Positions 62,339 to 64,000 of a DNA stretch of 64,000 nucleotides are shown here, piece by piece. Position 1 is the stretch's first letter; each line of letters opens with the position of its first letter. This DNA comes from JAKFFN01 sp036675025 (GTDB lineage Bacteria; Sumerlaeota; Sumerlaeia; Sumerlaeales; Sumerlaeaceae), in contig JAKFFN010000101.1 of assembly GCA_036675025.1 (NCBI GenBank), forward strand, positions 25,813-89,812, read 5' to 3'. The position numbers and the translations under genes were made by a program. The notes beneath the pieces were generated by a model. It did no database searches. It had not been told where the DNA came from and worked only from the letters and a program-made list of their open reading frames with translations.

Positions 62339-63220
62339 CTAAACCTCTTTCCTGACCTTTCGCCGGATCCCCTCTTCAAAGCTGATCGGATCAAACCCCA
62401 GATCCCGCCGCGCTTCGCCGAAGTCGAAATTCTTATCCTCCTCCATCCGCCTGATCTGGTCCACCTTCACCATGGGGTACCGCGTTGTCTTCTCATGCAG
62501 CGTCACTACCCCGCGGGCCAGCCCTAAGGGCAGCGGAATCAGTCGCCGCTTCAGTCCGGCCTCCCTCAGCATGGTCTCGATCATCTGCCGGTAAGTGATA
62601 GCTTCCGGCCCTGCGATCGTGTAAGCCTTCCCAATTGAGGCCGGTCGCTCCAGCGCCGCGATCAGCGCCGCCACCACGTCCCAGGTAAACACCGGTTGCC
62701 ACAGCATCTTCCCGCCTGCCGGCAACGGGAACACCGGCCACTTCTTCAGCGTCTGCAGCAACGGCTCCAGGTTATTGTCCTGCGCTCCGCCATAGATCAT
62801 CGTCGGCCGGATGATTGTCCAGTCCAGCCCCGACTCCTCCACCGCCTGCTCCCCCGCCATTACGTGCCGCGCCGTTTCCTCAACAAAGCGCGTGAACCGC
62901 CGCGTTGACGACATAAACACACCCCGGCGAACCCCCGTTGCTTTCATTGCCCCAATTATTGCCGCCGCAAACTTGATATGTGTAACCGTCACAACCGCCC
63001 CACACCCCGCTACAGCCGCCTGTGCACTTTCCGGATCAGTTACGTCGCCCCTGCAAACTTCGACCTGCCGCCGCAGTTCAATATTGAACCGCGCAGGGTC
63101 TCTCGTGAGAATTCTCACCCTTACACCGCGGCCGAGCAGGGCTTTAACCAGGCGCCTTCCCGTATGCCCGGTTGCCCCTGTCACCAGGATAGGCTGATAT
63201 GTAGATAATTGATCGTTCAT
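62339..63220 (-). CDS. NAD(P)-binding Rossmann-fold protein (NmrA/atypical SDR-like)
   Basis: A 293-residue atypical short-chain dehydrogenase. TGATGHTGRRLVKAL is the GxxGxxG dinucleotide-binding loop, followed by VRILTRDPARF and CRGDVTDPESAQAAVAGC. LDWTIIRPTMIYGG aligns with atypical SDRs that act in electron-transport assembly or as redox sensors. Catalytic Tyr-x-x-x-Lys is not evident, so it may not be a true dehydrogenase. It ends with a basic tail (EEGIRRKVRKEV). The ATG at 63220 stands alone. Confidence 0.88.
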   Translation of the reverse strand: MNDQLSTYQPILVTGATGHTGRRLVKALLGRGVRVRILTRDPARFNIELRRQVEVCRGDVTDPESAQAAVAGCGAVVTVTHIKFAAAIIGAMKATGVRRGVFMSSTRRFTRFVEETARHVMAGEQAVEESGLDWTIIRPTMIYGGAQDNNLEPLLQTLKKWPVFPLPAGGKMLWQPVFTWDVVAALIAALERPASIGKAYTIAGPEAITYRQMIETMLREAGLKRRLIPLPLGLARGVVTLHEKTTRYPMVKVDQIRRMEEDKNFDFGEARRDLGFDPISFEEGIRRKVRKEV

Positions 63221-63399
63221 GTTTTAAGTTCGAAAGATAGCGTTGTCGGCCCCTCTTTTTGCAACAGGAAATATAGCGTGACATCTTTCCTTAAAAAAGG
63301 TTTCCAGAAAATCTTAAGAAATTGTACTTTTGGGTTGACCGCACCCGCCGCATGGCGCAGGTATTGCGCGTTGCTTGCTGTAGGAGGATATGAGGTTAG

Positions 63400-63687
63400 A
63401 TGTTAGGAAAAACTTTAAAAGTAATTTTGGCCACCACTGCGGCCAGCGCCCTGCTGGCAGGCTGCTCTGGTGGAGCCCGTGGCCCGCAGATCTTTGCTGG
63501 CTTTAATGGTGATCCCCACTGCGCCCCCGGCCCCAAGCCGTGCCCGCGCGAATACCCGGAATTCCCGCTGCCCCCCGGTGGCCCCTATCTTGAAACCCCC
63601 GGCTACGCAGCCCCCGGCCCCCAAGGCGCCGCACCTGCACGCCTGAACCTGAACGCCGGCCAGGAAAAGCTCACCATAGCGAAATAA
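63400..63687 (+). CDS. Small Pro/Gly-rich lipoprotein
   Basis: A 95-residue lipoprotein with lipobox LLAGC (Cys22). The mature part is only 74 residues and rich in Pro and Gly (HCAPGPKPCPREYPEFPLPP), with two further Cys that may form a disulfide. GAGG lies a few bases upstream of ATG 63400. It has no family I recognise; it could be an outer-membrane spacer or part of the envelope. A terminator follows. Confidence 0.78.
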   Translation: MLGKTLKVILATTAASALLAGCSGGARGPQIFAGFNGDPHCAPGPKPCPREYPEFPLPPGGPYLETPGYAAPGPQGAAPARLNLNAGQEKLTIAK

Positions 63688-63710
63688 GCTATTAAACGTT
63701 TCACCACTTT

Positions 63711-63745
63711 ACCGCCGGTCGGCTCATAACCCCGGCGGTTTTTCT
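63711..63745 (+). terminator. Rho-independent terminator of the small lipoprotein gene
   Basis: An eight-base stem ACCGCCGG (63711-63718) with CCGGCGGT (63732-63739) and a 13-base loop, running into TTTTTC, 24 bases after the stop. Confidence 0.85.
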
Positions 63746-63768
63746 ATTTACTCTGGCGCTTCCCTCTA

Positions 63769-63783
63769 CCATTGTAACAATGG
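63769..63783. promoter_or_regulatory. Short palindrome CCATTG-TAA-CAATGG
   Basis: A six-base perfect inverted repeat with a three-base centre, about 54 bases upstream of the last gene. TTGCCT and TAATAT lie between it and the ATG and could form a promoter with a short 15-base spacer. Operator function is inference. Confidence 0.3.
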
Positions 63784-63836
63784 CACACCCATTGCCTTTA
63801 TTAATTATATCGTAATATTTGCAATGGAGGGCGATC

Positions 63837-64000
63837 ATGGCTGATACCCCGAAACGGAACGACTTTGAACCTGGCGTGACTGCGGCCGGGCCACCGGAAA
63901 CCAAAGAGCATCTCCACCATGAGCATCATGAACACCGTGATCCACTCACGGGTACGCCGGGCGCACATCCCATTGGAACCGGCATCGGCGCTGCCGGTGC
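63837..64000 (+). CDS. His-rich glycine-zipper-type protein (N-terminal part, runs off window)
   Basis: The first 54 residues of an open frame that starts at ATG 63837 with GGAGG six bases upstream. The product begins MADTPKRNDFEPG and has a His/Glu-rich stretch (HLHHEHHEHRDP) that could bind metal. Then comes PLTGTPGAHPIGTGIGAAGA, which matches small hypothetical proteins that continue into a Gly-zipper membrane segment. No signal peptide is seen in this part. The gene is cut by the window end. Confidence 0.75.
   Translation, partial: MADTPKRNDFEPGVTAAGPPETKEHLHHEHHEHRDPLTGTPGAHPIGTGIGAAG

Overview
This window is bacterial chromosome. Most genes begin at ATG or GTG behind a purine-rich Shine-Dalgarno site, and several rho-independent terminators are visible. 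The cell looks diderm: there is a LolA-type lipoprotein carrier, lipobox proteins, many exported proteins and parts of a type IV pilus/type II secretion machine. Two pilin-like proteins with a DMRTE-type segment after the hydrophobic helix, a formylglycine sulfatase, beta-helix and lamin-tail secreted proteins, and long hairpin-rich intergenic repeats suggest the Planctomycetota/Verrucomicrobiota neighbourhood or a candidate phylum such as Sumerlaeota or Hydrogenedentota. That placement is inference from gene style; no rRNA gene is present to test it.

Layout. 1-6.5 kb: a partial sulfatase, a short RdgC-like protein, a lipoprotein substrate-binding protein, an FHA-GAF-AAA+ regulator and lysA. 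6.8-8.3 kb: two paralogous prepilins. 8.4-17.1 kb: rpoC and rpoB on the minus strand, without the usual rplJ-rplL upstream. 17.7-22.3 kb: a two-gene cassette of secreted repeat proteins and a PAS-GAF-GGDEF protein sitting between two blocks of noncoding repeats. 22.3-26.7 kb: an operon of an HprK-like kinase, a radical SAM enzyme fused to a PF14907-type nucleotidyltransferase, and a Ppx/GppA phosphatase; this is the strongest candidate for an undescribed system. 26.7-35.3 kb: a GT39-like membrane glycosyltransferase and recJ, an MBL hydrolase, a Phd/VapC-type toxin-antitoxin pair and valS. 35.5-43.7 kb: an SGNH hydrolase, a fused PilM-PilN protein with a bitopic partner, lolA, a Ser-rich secreted protein, grpE and a ketoacyl synthase. 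43.7-54 kb: a giant secreted M1-type metallopeptidase, a 1331-residue GGDEF-EAL sensor followed by two overlapping CbiX-like chelatase genes, and an overlapping response regulator/hybrid kinase pair. 54-64 kb: glnD, rfbB, ogt, a DUF3313-like secreted protein, a dienelactone hydrolase, a SLC13-type transporter, an orphan MNT nucleotidyltransferase, an NAD(P)-binding protein, a small lipoprotein and the start of a His-rich protein.

How genes work together. Housekeeping genes (rpoBC, valS, recJ, grpE, lysA, glnD) alternate with envelope and signalling genes. Two cyclic-di-GMP proteins and the pilus genes suggest a surface-attached or gliding life style (inference). Two genes appear to start at non-canonical codons: rpoC at ATC and the MNT gene at CTG. 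In both cases a coding-like or family-typical N-terminus lies upstream of the first canonical start.
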